The notes: generated by a model from the letters alone, not told the origin. Shown: positions 23,618 to 35,485, counted from the first letter of the stretch. The stretch is DNA of 64,000 bases from Bradysia coprophila (GCF_014529535.1 NW_023503423.1:1970473-2034472); one strand, 5' to 3'. Numbers and translations: made by a program.

Positions 23618-24860
23618 ATAGAAATGTTTCGCCACCTTTTATTCTCTGGAAAGTGTTACACCAAAAAATACGGTTGGGTAACCCTTTATGAAACACACAA
23701 CCCTATGCGCTACGAAAAAAGGTCAGTCAAGTAAGACACTGAAGTGCCAAAAGTGAATTCATAAACACGCACCATTATGTATAATCGATAAGCGACGTTG
23801 TATTAAAACAACCAATAAACTCACGTCCTTCTAATTATTCGAATATGTTTTCCCATAAAGAAAGTGGCTAATTTACACACAGGGATTCTCTGCAGCCACC
23901 AGAGCAACACGACAAAAACAATACACAAAACATTGAAACGAACCATGAAGTGAAAAGCGGAAAACTCGGTACGTATCGATCTTTACAAGTCCACAAATGT
24001 AATTTGCAGCGAACTCTCTTACCTTGTACGTGACGGTTTTCTCAACGTTGTTGATCTGCCACGAATATCCTTCATTGTTTCCACTGATTATATATGGAAC
24101 ACACTATAGCATAAGGGAATGAACCATTGTCTTATCGGAGCTTGACAATAAATAACAAACAAAACACAAAATTATGGGAAACACATTCGGTTCACTTATC
24201 AGTGTTTGGCTTAAAATTGTTATATCTTCTATCCGGTTACAATATACAATGAATGTTTTGTGGAAGTTTCATTCAAATCGAGTCATTCGTAACATGATTA
24301 CAGATTGTTTTGTAGGAACGAACGATTATATGTATATCAAATTGGGAAAAATGTTTCTATTCAGTTAAATTGCACCACAAAATGTTAAAATTCAACGACA
24401 CAAATAGACTTGGCTGGCCTAACAAAGAACGAATGTTAAATTAATTTAGATGTTCGGCTTTTCGTCTTCTAACTTTGACTTTAGTTTACTTGGACATTAT
24501 ATCAGACAATAATAGTCACACACAAAATACACACTCTACCCATGATATATATCTTGTTCAACACTCAATTCAAAAGATTCATCCTAAATATTAGTATATT
24601 TTGACGTTGACCCAACATATAAACATGGCACTTGGGAAGATGGTTACGGCATAACTAACTAACTAACTAACAAAAAAACAATTTCATATTCGGTTGAGCA
24701 AAAAAAAAAAAAAGTTGCACAAAGTCCCCAACCAACATAGCACAACAAAATCTATAAAATGTTGAATGGGCTGCGTTGTGTGCATATATAACAGAGCAGC
24801 ACGACACTATACGCTGTGAAAATGTTGTTTGAACATTCACTCGAAACAAAACCAATGTTA
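23618..24860. other. No gene seen
   Basis: AT-rich. Contains a (TAAC)n run at 24654-24671 and a poly(A) run near 24700. No exon supported. Confidence 0.45.
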
Positions 24861-24978
24861 CCACTTCGTCGTGTATATACTATGGTGTTATTCGGTTCTC
24901 CGATATTACAGTGGTCCCCCGCCTCAAAATTCTTCGATAATCTATGAGAGTCTATCGCAGTAGCGCTTTTCGCAATTG

Positions 24979-25510
24979 TATTGTTAAAAGCGATTTGATG
25001 ATTGAAGACTGTATTTAATATGTCAGGTTTTCTGGTCACAGATGGCGCTGTAATCCAAAATGGCGAAGTTAATATGGCGACTAAAATCAGTCGAAAATAG
25101 CCTACAATCGGCCGTTACACTCATTTCTGGTCATATTAAAACATTTCTAGCCGTTATTTCGGAAGGTGGTGCCATCAGTTTTGTTGCAGATGAGACGCGA
25201 TTATTGAGTTGCGAACATTTTGAGATTCTCCAAAATTGGTCCAGAATTACCTAATGTACTGCCAAAATGGTACTTCTGTTGGGACGAGCGATCACAGCGC
25301 CATCTTCTGGATGTTTTGTTGTTAGTACATGATTTTTTAAGATCAAAGAAAATTTAGGAATTTTGTTTGTTTTGATCAAATTAAAAATGAAGTTTTCGAC
25401 GTCATCTTGGATTACAGCGCCATCTGTCAGCAGAAAACTTGAAGCCATCGTTCAAAATAGTTATCTTAGTCCATCCTGCAATATTTAATCATAAAATTGC
25501 TTTTAACAAC
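24979..25510. mobile_element. Inverted-repeat element, about 530 bp
   Basis: Left 'TTGTTAAAAGCGATTTGATG' is mirrored near 25490-25510. 'CACAGATGGCGCTGTAATCC' (25038) is mirrored by 'GGATTACAGCGCCATCTGTC' (25410). A further GCGCCATC copy lies at 25296. Short frames inside are not conserved. Confidence 0.6.
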
Positions 25511-27310
25511 CCTCCCTTGTCTCTTAAAACGGTGATCAGTGTTGACACTTTAGGTAATACCCAAGGAAAGAAAAGTGGAAAATTTCATTTCGATGTAGTT
25601 TGTCAAGTCACCAGAGAAACTGAAATTTCCTTCTTTTCTTCCCGACGTCAACACATAATTTTTCACAACAACAGCTCCGAAGTTTCAGCGTAAGGGAGAA
25701 AATAAATTTTTAACTAAAATGACTAAAATGTGAGACTCGTGATCTTTACTTTTTCGTAGAATATTGACGCCCCCTTTAGTGTATCGGAAGTACCAATAAT
25801 GTGAAACTTTCGTAGCATATATTACGCAAGTTAACTGAACGAACGCATAAACTCACCGTAGTCTACAATGTCTTTGATGTTTGAAGAAAAGAAAGTTGTC
25901 ACTGAAGGACACCACAATCGGTAGATCATCATCGGATACTGTTAAAAACGTGTGAGGTCTGATTTTAATGTACCTTACATATAACGTATCGTAACGAATG
26001 CTCGACAGAGAGAAAATGAGAAATAATATGCAGTTGAGAAGGAGAATGTGGGTAAGAAAGTATGTTGCTGGTTCCCCTTAGATTTCCGTATATTTGTTGT
26101 TTTTGCTTTTGTATACCATTTGGGTTGGTTTTATAACAAAATAATTATTCAAAAATTGTGATTATTTGAATAAAAAGAAAATGAAGACGACCCTTCTGGT
26201 GCCAGGTATTTTTGTCAGATTTCCTTTTCAATTTTGCTGTGACTGGTGGAAAATGCAGGTACAGTGACTAAAATTCTAAAATCAACCACCCCACTGTATG
26301 GGATTTTAATTCAATTCACCGAGTTTCGCAGAATTTTAAATGTCAAATGTGTCAAATGTCAGTGGTGTGTTACGCATGTGGCATTTGAAACCTGGAGAAA
26401 TGTCAAAAATATCGGTTTTCGAATTATAGCCACTGTAATTTCGATCTTGTCCCAATATTAGCTCGCGACGTTCCCCTACATTAAACATCTAGAAGTGGTT
26501 TAGTTTTGCCACATGAAATTTCATTGCATGAAATAATCGATGTGTCGCTCAGTCGCTCATGCAGACTGATTTTCACATTTTAAATGGCTGTGAAACATTA
26601 ATGCTGGTAACAGCTGTCTTGCATTCCTTTGTTTGTCGAAAATTGAATGAATAAAAAGGGGACGAAGAAAAAAACTCAAACTGGATTTCAAGTGCAACTG
26701 GAGGATATGTTTTGTGCGACAGCAACGTCTATCGAATATATTTTGTTTCCGTGCGGGTTCGTAGAATAGGTACAGCGTTGTTATACGGCTGATTGGCATG
26801 CGCACAATATTATAGCCCACAATGAGCGCAGTGTTTACGTTGATGAAGAAACGGAAAACCATGAAAATCTGTCTTCACAACCCCGTTCAACCACTGTTGA
26901 TTTTTTTTTTTTAATCTTTGTACGACTAGAAGTTGTTTTGCCAACTTTTGTTTTCGTCGCTCATTTCCGGTACACTATAAGCAAAACGTTGCTACTAACT
27001 TAGGCTTAAAGTTTTTTTTTATCGAATTTGATTCCAGAACTCGCTTCCGGCTCGTGCTGAAGACCTCAGAGTACCGTCAAATAGCTTTCATTTCACTTGT
27101 CGCAGACCTAGTCAAACTGTAACAAACAACATAGCTAACGCCGACCCGTACGAAACACCTATTCGTATCAAAAGCCTTTAATGTGAAACTCTTCATTTCT
27201 CTTACTTCATTTTCTTCTCTGCTGAAAAACTATTCTTCCTTTTAAATCACTTACATTATCCACTCTTTGCCTTGTTATCATATACAATTAAATTGCCGGA
27301 AGCAATATAG
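25511..27310. other. No gene seen
   Basis: No exon or defined repeat. 26150-26460 is slightly less AT-rich and contains a 71-codon frame without supporting signals. Confidence 0.45.
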
Positions 27311-28374
27311 ACAGCCCCGTACGAAGTCAAATTTCATAAATTCCTATTTAAACAGCTATATACCGCTATATTTACCTATATTTCACTATAAATAAACATT
27401 TCACAGATAAATATATGCTATTATATAGCTCTATATGCCTGTATATAGCTCAATATAGCTGTATATTGGTATATATAGATGTCCATATATGGAATGCCTG
27501 AAGCACCCCACACACATAACAAATTATTTCCATGTTAACAGAAACTCTCTAAGCATCATTTTTCCCAAGATATTTCTATTTTAATAAAATCCAATATGGC
27601 CGCCGGCAGCCATTTTGTTAGGAGACCGGAAATAGTACCGACGCTTTACATTCGTTAATACCTTTCAAACAAAAAAAAATTCATGAAATTCGGTCAAAAT
27701 TTACTCGAGATATTGACAAAATACTCCACGTTCACTGTACGGCCGAGTAGCCAGATAAGAGCTCACTCCAAGAGACCTAGCTCACGCTCCGGAGAACATA
27801 ATTTCATAAACTTCAGTAAACCTGATTGGTACGGTCAATACCTATCTAATAAAGCTAAAACGAACGAAATATGTTCAAATTTGGCCGACCAACAAGCAAA
27901 AACTGCTTGTCGCCCTGTGCCTGTTCCACACCAAGGGGTCTAACTCACGAGTCGGTCATCCGATTTCCATAAACTTTTTTTTTGTCGATCGGTATTGTAA
28001 ATATCTTTCATTCGATGTATCATTTACGAGTATAGCGTTTAAATGTCCGGAGATATCTTCGAAAAACCGTAAAGCACTTATTGGGCCCCAGCTCAGGAGG
28101 GGTTGATCCAAAATCACTCATCTTCGAACTTAGCCTGTCTTTTGACATTACCAAACGGGGAAAAAAAGAATTTTCAAAATCGGATGCGTTTTACTCAAGT
28201 TATCGTGCAGACAGACAGACGGACGGACGGACGGACGGACGGACATTTTTTTTCTTGCTGATTTGGCATCTCTGGACAACCACAATAGGTTTCCCCTTAC
28301 TCAGGGAGTCCAATTCGACGTGTTACAAACGTATGCGTAAACCTATAAGACCCCAGTACTTCGTACGGGTCTAA
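27311..28374 (+). mobile_element. Helitron-like family C, diverged copy
   Basis: Shares with the 42826 copy the AGCTATATA-rich block (27350-27480), the 'GGCCGCCGGCAGCCATTTTG'-type block, the (GGAC)n/(AGAC)n run at 28207-28243 and the 3' end TACTTCGTACGGGTCTAAAT. The usual 5' end is missing; it starts at GCCCCGTACGAAG. An 86-codon and a 97-codon frame inside also appear broken in the other copies. Confidence 0.65.
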
Positions 28375-28490
28375 ATAGTTATTTGTATGCTTTCGCTTTC
28401 GCCCCTTGAATTGACATTTCTTTACTTTCGGTCCTCTTAGCAAGCATACAAAACTTAATACGTAACTCTTTCGGCCTACTCAATCGATAC

Positions 28491-28702
28491 GTAATAGTTA
28501 TTTGTGTATCTGTTTTGGACGTTTGATTTTAGGCAATTTCGCGAGTTGTAGCCCGAACGAATTGAGGGCTACATGCGAAAGTGCCTAAAATCAAACGTCC
28601 AAAACAGATACTCAAAAAAATGTTCATGTAAGGGTTGGAAACCCGAGAAAAATCTCGAAACTCCCTCATTTTCGGCCCCGACACATGAAAATAACTATTT
28701 TA
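28491..28702. mobile_element. MITE family E, copy 1 with internal palindrome
   Basis: Ends AATAGTTATTTGTG.. and ..AAAATAACTATTTTA are inverted. Inside, 28509-28555 and 28572-28612 form a strong stem (GTTTTGGACGTTTGATTTTA). Copy 2 at 49272-49437 has a shortened stem. Confidence 0.7.
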
Positions 28703-29110
28703 TGCCAAATACTGCGAAAGTTTGTATTTTCGGTCCTCAAATGGTGACCGAAAGTAAAAAAATTCAGGCCTTGGGCCGAAAGTAAATGTCACTGTCATCA
28801 TTTTACTTTCGGTCCTCATATGTCTCGAAAACACATGTTCACTTGATTGAAAGTACGCATTGAGTGTAGTGTTGTGTTGACGATAGCCAAATGTTTTGTG
28901 AGCAAGTGAATGTATGTTTACAGTAATTTCATTTGTTAAATTGTTTTTATTTTTATACCAGGGGGCTGCCGCCCCCTTGACCCCCGCGCTTTTCGGCATT
29001 TTGGTGTTTCTACAGCAAATTTTGTTGATAACTCAACAGTTTAATTAAAATTATGTTTTGTTTCGGACCGAAAATACAAATCATCCGCAGTATTTGGCAT
29101 AAAAAATAGT
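28690..29110. mobile_element. Inverted-repeat element, about 410 bp
   Basis: Left AACTATTTTATGCCAAATAC with TTTGTATTTTCGGTC is mirrored at 29070-29110. It overlaps the ends of its neighbours on both sides, so several related 'AATAGT' elements abut or nest here. The centre has a short G/C block (GGGGGCTGCCGCCCCCTTGA). Confidence 0.6.
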
Positions 29111-29246
29111 ATGCATCCCTCGGGGCAAAAGTAAAAAAATTAAAATCGTGTGATTGCCGCCCTTGCCTGCGGTGCGGGCTGCAAACTTCACACGTTTGAA
29201 TTTTTTTACTTTCGCCCCTTGTTATGCAAAATACTATTTTTTATTG
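29099..29246. mobile_element. Hairpin MITE, 148 bp
   Basis: AAAAAATAGTATGCATCCCT with GGGGCAAAAGTAAAAAAATT is mirrored by AATTTTTTTACTTTCGCCCC and 'AAAATACTATTTTTT'. A third 'AATAGT'-ended member of this cluster. Confidence 0.65.
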
Positions 29247-29901
29247 AAAACCTTATTGAATACCTATGTCGCTGGAATGGTGTTTTTACATTTTTCAAAA
29301 ACAGCAAAACGCACAAATGTAGGCAACAATTTCAGCGGAATGTCTATTCCTCTTTAACGAAAAATTATTTTGTTTCACGTGGCATCTGTTAAGGCGTTTC
29401 ACATTGTAGGTATTTGTTTGTCGTCTCTTTGCATTAAACATCTGGCTCTTCTCATGCGTTTTAGTTTTGAATTTGTATGAAATGAATTTATATCTCTTGA
29501 TATTCACAAGAAATTTTTCATTTTGTTTGTTGAAAGTTGAAATGTCCGTAGATTGATGTCTGATAATTACTTTTCAGATGTTAACAGTAATTTGTATAAC
29601 TAGCGTTAAAAAGATGAAAAGTACAGTTTTCGTATGAATTTTGTTTTATATATGAGGCGAGGCCGAGGTCAGTAAACCCAGTAAAACGAAACTTTAAATT
29701 TTTATTCAGTGAGGGAGAACCGGAAACGTATAACCTTCAAAGACTTTAAATGAAAAACTCAAATTGTGACAACAACAACTTTTACATCGTTTACAACAAT
29801 TATTTCATCCGTCGTTTTCCTGTCAATCCTGTGTCAGTCCAATGTAACCTGAAGTTCAAAACATATAAAACATACTGTTTTGGTGACTCAAATTTGGCCT
29901 G
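29247..29901. repeat. No gene seen; MITE family D copy at 29594-29705
   Basis: 29594-29705 matches family D (AAAAAGATGAAAAGTACAGT ... GAGGCGAGGCCGAGGTCAGT ... ATTTTTATTCAGTGAGG). Elsewhere there is no coding signal. Confidence 0.55.
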
Positions 29902-29909
29902 CTATATTC

Positions 29910-30179
29910 CAAGGTTCTGAAAGAACAGGTTAAAACACCCACGAAGGCGGCTGACACACGAATTTTGACAAATAGATACTATTTATTGAACATACTCATT
30001 ACAGATTGTTTGAAATGTCAACTTGATAAAAATCTTTTTTTTTCTTCAAGTTGACACTTCAAACATTGTATGTTCAAACATAGTATGTTCAATAAATAGT
30101 ATCTATTTGTCAAAATTTGCGTGTCAGCCGCCTTCGTGATCAACTCAGATGTGTCTTAACCTGTTCTTTCAGAACCTTG
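29910..30179. mobile_element. hAT-like MITE with exact 8-bp target duplication
   Basis: 270 bp. The ends CAAGGTTCTGAAAGAACAGG and its inverse are flanked by CTATATTC at 29902-29909 and again at 30180-30187. The arms pair for about 110 bp each (GCGGCTGACACACGAATTTTG, ATAGATACTATTTATTGAAC). Terminal CA and an 8-bp duplication fit hAT. Confidence 0.9.
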
Positions 30180-30437
30180 CTATATTCAACAATCTGGTCT
30201 TGGCGAAGTGGAAGGAAATAGATCTCTTCGTTTGGTGAAACTGATGACGGAAACGTGAGGAATGGTGGGGAAAAGTGTGCAAACTAATCGAAACCAACTT
30301 CACAATTCTTTGAAATGAATGCAAATGAACTAAATACGGGGAATTCCCTTAGAAAAAAAGTTGGTTGTCATTGCACACAAAACCGAACCGTCGATCGTCA
30401 CGCCAGCGGTCATTTTAGTGATCTATAGGCGAACAAG

Positions 30438-30828
30438 GTGATACAATTCTGGCGGTATTTTTGAAACGAGCGTTCGAGAGACGATCGACCGTAAAAGGCT
30501 GTTAGCGAAGCTGCGCAAATTGGGTTGTTCACACCGAGTGGTCGATTGGTTCAGAGGATATTTAGATGGCAGAAGTCAACAGACAAAAGTGAATGGACAC
30601 ACAGCAGACCGTATTGCGAACGACCTTGGGGTCCCACAAGGATCCGTTTTAGGCGCCATTTTGTTTGTGTTATACGTAAACGATATGCCTCGTCAGCTAC
30701 ACAATGCATTCATAAAGCTTTTCGCCGATGCCACGTTCATTTACCTACACGGAAAAGATATTGATGCAATGCGAAACGAAATGAACATCGAACTCGAAAG
30801 AATTAACCAGTGGTTGCAGAGATGGTGA
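30438..30828 (+). pseudogene. Non-LTR reverse transcriptase fragment, dead
   Basis: Two frames joined by a two-base slip near 30475 read GDTILAVFLKRAFE then TIDRKRLLAKLRKLGCS, the palm-domain start of a Jockey/R1-type RT. Next come VNGHTADRIANDLGVPQGSV and LGAILFVLYVNDMP, and the catalytic box reads FADAT where the family has F/YADD, so the second catalytic Asp is lost. It ends at NQWLQRW with a stop. About 130 residues of a normally 250-residue domain remain. No neighbouring endonuclease or RNase H. Clearly a truncated, inactive retrotransposon remnant. Confidence 0.85.
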
Positions 30829-31308
30829 CGCACAACTGTGATATACACATGTACCCTACGAGATCAAAAAATGACTTCAGGGTAGCACGCAGGACGAGGG
30901 AAAAAACTTGGAATTCAGTGTTTCATAAGGGATTGGTGCACATACATCCATGTGATCTTTCCGCATGAAGTAGCTTTGACATTACTTATCTACCCTATAT
31001 TATATCGATGACAATATGATCAATTTGCGGGTAACATTTTGTCATTTTCTAATATGCGAATTCGAATAAAAGTCGTGTTTTCGATCAAAGGCGAATGTAA
31101 AAGGAATTGAAACACATTTAGATTAACTTTGAATTGTTCAATTTATTGCTTGTACATACATCGGTGCGAGCACGATTAACGAAGAACAAATCAAACAAAG
31201 GCGAAAACCTTAGCAGGGTAATCCTCTGCGGGCACCATGGCTGGTTTGTACGCTACGATCAACTTAATAGTAAGTGGAAGTTTTCCTATTTCCAAATCAT
31301 CCACTAAG

Positions 31309-32858
31309 TTATCCACCAATTCCACTAAGTCCTCCAGTAATTCCACCAAGTCCTCCAGCAATTCCACCAAGTCCTCCAGCAATTCCACCAACGATACCGG
31401 TAACTGAGCCAATAACTCCGGTAATGCTGCATTTGATTTCAGAAACGATGTCAAGTAAGCCGCATACGCTGCCTACAACTCCAACAACGATATCGATCAC
31501 ACAGCTCAACGAGCTGGTCAATTCGAAGACGACCGAAGTTAAGCTGACGGTTATGTCGACAACGACGTCGATTAAGCTAACAGCAGCGTCAACATCCACC
31601 TCGAATAGACAAGCGATTTGGCTGACAACTACGAATTCTGTTTCGATTGCAGTACTAACTGCTTCGAGAACAACTTCGAGCACTTCGCTTACGATTTCGA
31701 ATACGATTTCAAGAATGTCAACAACAAGCAAAACGACGGTTTCCACGACGCACAAAACAGTTTCCAGTGCAAAGTATAGAATGGCAATAGCTTCAGCAAT
31801 CACCTCAGTGACAATATCGACTACAACATTAGCAACAAGGGCAATGGTATCGACCAGAGCTGAGATGGCACAGGCAATAGCCCGGATAGCCTCTACGATT
31901 AATTCGTAGGCCACTTCAACAACTGATTCAATAAGTTCGGTCAAGCAACGAATCGAAGCAAATACAACTTCAACAGCTTCAAAGACGATATCAGTGGCTG
32001 TGCCGATTACACCACTTGTTGCACTCACAACCGAAGTAATAACATTCAATATGATCTCAAAATCAATGCTAGCAAGAATATCGACGGCGCTTCCATCCAA
32101 GGATGAAATCCTACCCAAAGCTCCAGCTAGAGATTGAGCTTGTCCGCCAAAGTGTGAGTGATGGCTGCCGACATTATTTAGTATATTCTTATAGCTACCA
32201 CAATGGTCTCGGTATTGGTGATTATGGGTGCAGTCATGGCGTCTGTCGTGATGGTGATGTCTGTCGCCGCAATCACTGTACCTCTGTTGAATGCATCCAC
32301 CATAAACTCGATCATTGTCGCAGAAATCGTTGTCATAACGAATTCGACGATCGTCCACACATGGACTGGCATCAATGCACTGGATTGGAAAAAAATCGAT
32401 CAGAGAATAATAATTGAATTTAGTGCGGACCATTTTATCCGCATCAGAATTGTGAGAGAGAGAGAGAGAGAGATCCGCATCAGAATTGTGTGAGAGAGAG
32501 AGAGAGAGGGAGAGAGAGAGAGAGAGAGAGATCCGCATCAGAATTGTGTGAGAGAGAGAGAGAGAGAGGGAGAGAGAGAGAGAGAGAGAGAGAGAAATTG
32601 GATGATAACTCGTGATCTCTGCTTTGTCAGAGAAAAGTGACGCCAAGTGACAGCCAAGTGACAGCTCAAGTATTAATATGGCTGCTAGGACTTTCGAGCA
32701 GCGTCATTCACAATAATTGACAAAATGACACATTTTGTATAAGGAAGATGTCACTTTGTGGGTTATTGTGAATGACACGGAGCGAAATTCCTCAACACCG
32801 TTAATATACTTACATAGAGTGCAACAATTGCCGAGACCAAGATAAAGAGCAGCTTCAT
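31309..32858 (-). CDS. His-rich, Val/Ile-rich secreted protein, copy 1 (371 aa, tail lost)
   Basis: Exon 1 (32858-32814) is 45 nt and encodes only the signal peptide MKLLFILVSAIVALY. A phase-0 intron of 434 bp follows, then exon 2 (32379-31309). Residues 16-75 hold six to seven Cys and a His patch (RHHHHDRRHDC). Residues about 90-340 are an acidic, almost Lys/Arg-free aliphatic region with repeats like EVVLEAVSTAIE and VVDIVTEVIAEAIA, predicted helical. The C-terminus is Gly-rich (GGIAGGLGG repeats) and stops at GIGG. Relative to copy 2 the Gly-His tail is deleted, and in-frame TAA and TGA precede a still recognisable tail remnant. TATA (32927-32920), initiator TCAGTT at 32895 and AATAAA at 31147 are intact, so expression is plausible. 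The intron carries a GA microsatellite and a hairpin absent from copy 2. Family not recognised. Confidence 0.8.
32454..32596. repeat. (AG)n microsatellite with duplicated exon-edge block
   Basis: Three AG runs separated by the phrase ATCCGCATCAGAATTGTG, in intron 1 of copy 1. The same phrase occurs once, without the runs, in copy 2 (35232-35249), so the block was amplified after the duplication. Confidence 0.9.
32703..32776. repeat. Hairpin insertion in intron 1 of copy 1
   Basis: GTCATTCACAATAATTGACA pairs with its inverse near 32757-32776. The segment is missing from the matching intron of copy 2, so it looks like a recent small insertion. Confidence 0.6.
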
Positions 32859-32889
32859 TTCGCAGTGGGAGTTAAGTTGTGAGTATCAA

Positions 32890-32927
32890 AACTGATACCG
32901 TTTTCCGTTTTGCAATGTCCTTTTATA
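32890..32927 (-). promoter_or_regulatory. TATA + initiator of copy 1
   Basis: On the minus strand TATAAAAG (32927-32920) lies 34 bp before the A of an ATCAGTTTT initiator (A at 32893). The ATG follows 35 bp downstream. The same spacing is kept in copy 2. Confidence 0.75.
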
Positions 32928-33261
32928 CGAAAAAAATTTCCGTCAGATTTTCAACTGTTCACATTCATTTTGTTATTGTTTGGCTTACTGCGGAAATATT
33001 TGCGCTTACAAACTGATCAAATAATCGAAACGTATCGAAGTGCAATTCCACCACACAGAGTTATTGTTGTGCTTGCATGCAAGAAAACATCCGCTATCGT
33101 AAAAAAATTTAAACAATTTTTCATTTCATTGCTCTCAAGCCCGTTGACAAGAACCCTTTTATCCGATCGATCACCTCCAGCTTTTGAAGCGACCCAATAA
33201 TTTGATGATCTTGGTGTTGGGACGTTGTTAGTCGATCGAATTTTTCAGTCTAATAAAACTA

Positions 33262-33451
33262 GGTTCCACCTTTTGGGCGGGTCAGGTTCCTTGACTGACA
33301 CTTTTCTAAATGTTTTTTTGACGTATTCATAAAGACTTGTCATATTTAATACATAATATATTTACTGTATTAATGACTCCACGCAAATGACAGTAAAATT
33401 TGGCAAAAAAAATAATTATTGGAAACCATCGAACCCATAAGGTGGAATGAT
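33262..33451. repeat. Possible small TIR insertion between the two gene copies
   Basis: AGGTTCCACCTT at 33262 is inverted as AAGGTGGAAT near 33440. It lies where copy-to-copy homology stops (after AGTCTAATAAAA). Weak call. Confidence 0.35.
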
Positions 33452-33832
33452 TTTTGACCACTTTTTGAGCTCTCAATTTTCAATTTTAACTTCAATTTTC
33501 AAGACTTTCAATCAACCTCAAATCATAAATAAAATATGACATGTGTAGATTACGGCCTAATTCTATCTTACCAAGAAAAAGCGAACGTAAAAGCATCGGA
33601 AATGCTACTTTACTGCTTATGACTATGACATGTAAACGTTGAATTTCACAAAAGTTCACGAAAAATGAACCAAAACATTGCATATGAAATGGATCATTTC
33701 CGCAGGGGGCAGGCAGTAAAAGGAATTACGATTTACTTTGAATTGTTGCATTTATTTGTTGAATTTATTGCTTGTACATACATCGTCGTGAGTACGATTA
33801 ACGAAGAATAAATCAAACAAAAGTCGAAAACC

Positions 33833-35454
33833 TTAGCATGGTAATCCTCTGCGAGCACCATGGCTGGTTTGTACGCTACGGTCAACTTGATAGTGAGTGG
33901 AAGTTTTCTTACTACCAAATCCTCCTTGGCTGTGTCCATGACTGAGTCCGTGCCCATGACCATTTCCGAGTCCGTGCCCGTGACCATTACCGAGTCCGTG
34001 ACCATGACCATTACCGAGTCCGTGACCATGACCATTACCGAGTCCGTGACCATGACTATTACCGAGTCCGTGACCATGACCATGACCACGTCCTCCCAAA
34101 AGTCCTCCACCAATTCCACTAAGTCCTCCACCAATTCCACTAAGTCCTCCAGTAATTCCACCAAGTCCTCCAGCAATTCCACCAACGATACCGGTTACTG
34201 AGCCAATAACTCCGGTAATGCTGCAGGTGATTTCAGAAACGATGTCAAGTAAGCCGCATACGCTGCCTACAACTCCAACAACGATATCGATCACTAAGCT
34301 CAACGAGCTGGTCAATTCGAAAACGACCGAGGTTAAGCTAACGGTTATGTCGACAACAACGTCGATTAAGCTAACAACAACATCAACAGCCACCTCGAAT
34401 AGACAAGCGATTTGGTTGACAACTACGAATACTGTTTCGATTGCAGTACTAACTGCTTCGAGAACAACTTCGAGCACTTCGCTTACGATTTCGAATACGA
34501 TTTCAACAATGTCAACAACAAGCAAAACGACGGTTTCCACGACGCACAAAACAGTTTCCAGTGCAAAGTATAGAATGGCAATAGCTTCAGCAATCACCTC
34601 AGTGACAATATCGACTACAATTTCAGCAACAAGGGCAATAGTATCGACTAGAGCTGCGATGGCACAGGCAATAGCCCGGATAGCCTCTTCGATTAATTCG
34701 TAGGCCACTTCAACAACTGATTCAATAAGTTCGGTCAAGCAACGAATCGAAGCAAATACAACTTCAACAGCTTCAAAGACGATATCAGTGGCTGTGCCGA
34801 TTACACCACTTGTTGCACTCACAACCGAAGTAATAACATTCAATATGATCTCAAAATCAATGCTAGCAAGAATATCGACGGCGCTTCCATTCAAGGATGA
34901 AATGCCACCCAAAACTCCAGCTAGAGATTGAGCTTGTCCGCCAAAGTGTGAGTGATGGTTGCCGACCTTATTTAGTGTATTCCCATAGCTACCGCAATGG
35001 TCTCGGTATTGGTGATTATGGGTGCAGTCATGGCGTCTGTCGTGATGGTGATGTCTGTCGCCGCAATCATTGTACTTCTGTTGAATGCATCCACCATAAA
35101 CTCGATCATTGTCGTAGAAATCGTTGTCGTAACGAATTCGACGATCGTCCACACATGGACTGGCATCAATGCACTGGATTGGGAAAAAATCGATCAGAGA
35201 ATAATAATTGAATTTAGTGCGGACCATTTTATCCGCATCAGAATTGTCACGGTATGTGTAAGCTGACAACACTTTTAGCAAAGGTCACGATATGTCAAAG
35301 ATATATGGAAAAATGATAGAGATAGGAATGGGATGACAACTCGTGATCTTTGCTTTATCATAGAAAAGTGGCGCCATCTACAATGCAGCTGAAGTGTTAA
35401 TATACTTACATAGAGTGCAGCAATTGCCGAGACCAAGATAAAGAGCAACTTCAT
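33833..35454 (-). CDS. His-rich, Val/Ile-rich secreted protein with Gly-His tail, copy 2 (461 aa)
   Basis: Exon 1 (35454-35410, 45 nt) encodes MKLLFILVSAIAALY. The phase-0 intron is 236 bp; exon 2 is 35173-33833. The mature N-terminus has Cys16, 22, 44, 52, 65 and 75 and the cluster RHHHHDRRHDCTHNH (residues 55-69), a likely metal-binding or disulphide-linking head. Residues about 90-340 are acidic, strongly aliphatic and nearly free of Lys/Arg. Then come GGITGGLSGIGG repeats and six 8-residue units of the type GHGHGLGN (24-bp DNA repeats, about 33946-34092). The tail ends in RRGLPC, a terminal Cys. TATA (35523-35516), initiator A at 35489, AATAAA at 33769 and 33756. It is almost identical to copy 1, with homology running from the 3' UTR to about 380 bp upstream of the ATG. 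No known family recognised; a secreted structural or silk-like role is my inference. Confidence 0.88.
33946..34092. repeat. 24-bp coding minisatellite (Gly-His repeats)
   Basis: Units of CCGAGTCCGTGACCATGACC plus CATTA on the + strand encode GHGHGLGN on the minus strand, about six times. Absent from copy 1. Confidence 0.9.
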
Positions 35455-35485
35455 TTCGCAGTGTAGGTTAATTTGTGAGTATCAA

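Noticed and set aside
31274..34703. Ser/Thr-rich plus-strand frames of 161-211 codons opposite the two Val/Ile-rich genes
   Set aside because: They are antisense shadows of the minus-strand genes: GTT/GAA/GTC codons read back as Ser/Thr/Asn codons. The minus strand has promoter, splice sites and poly(A) signals.
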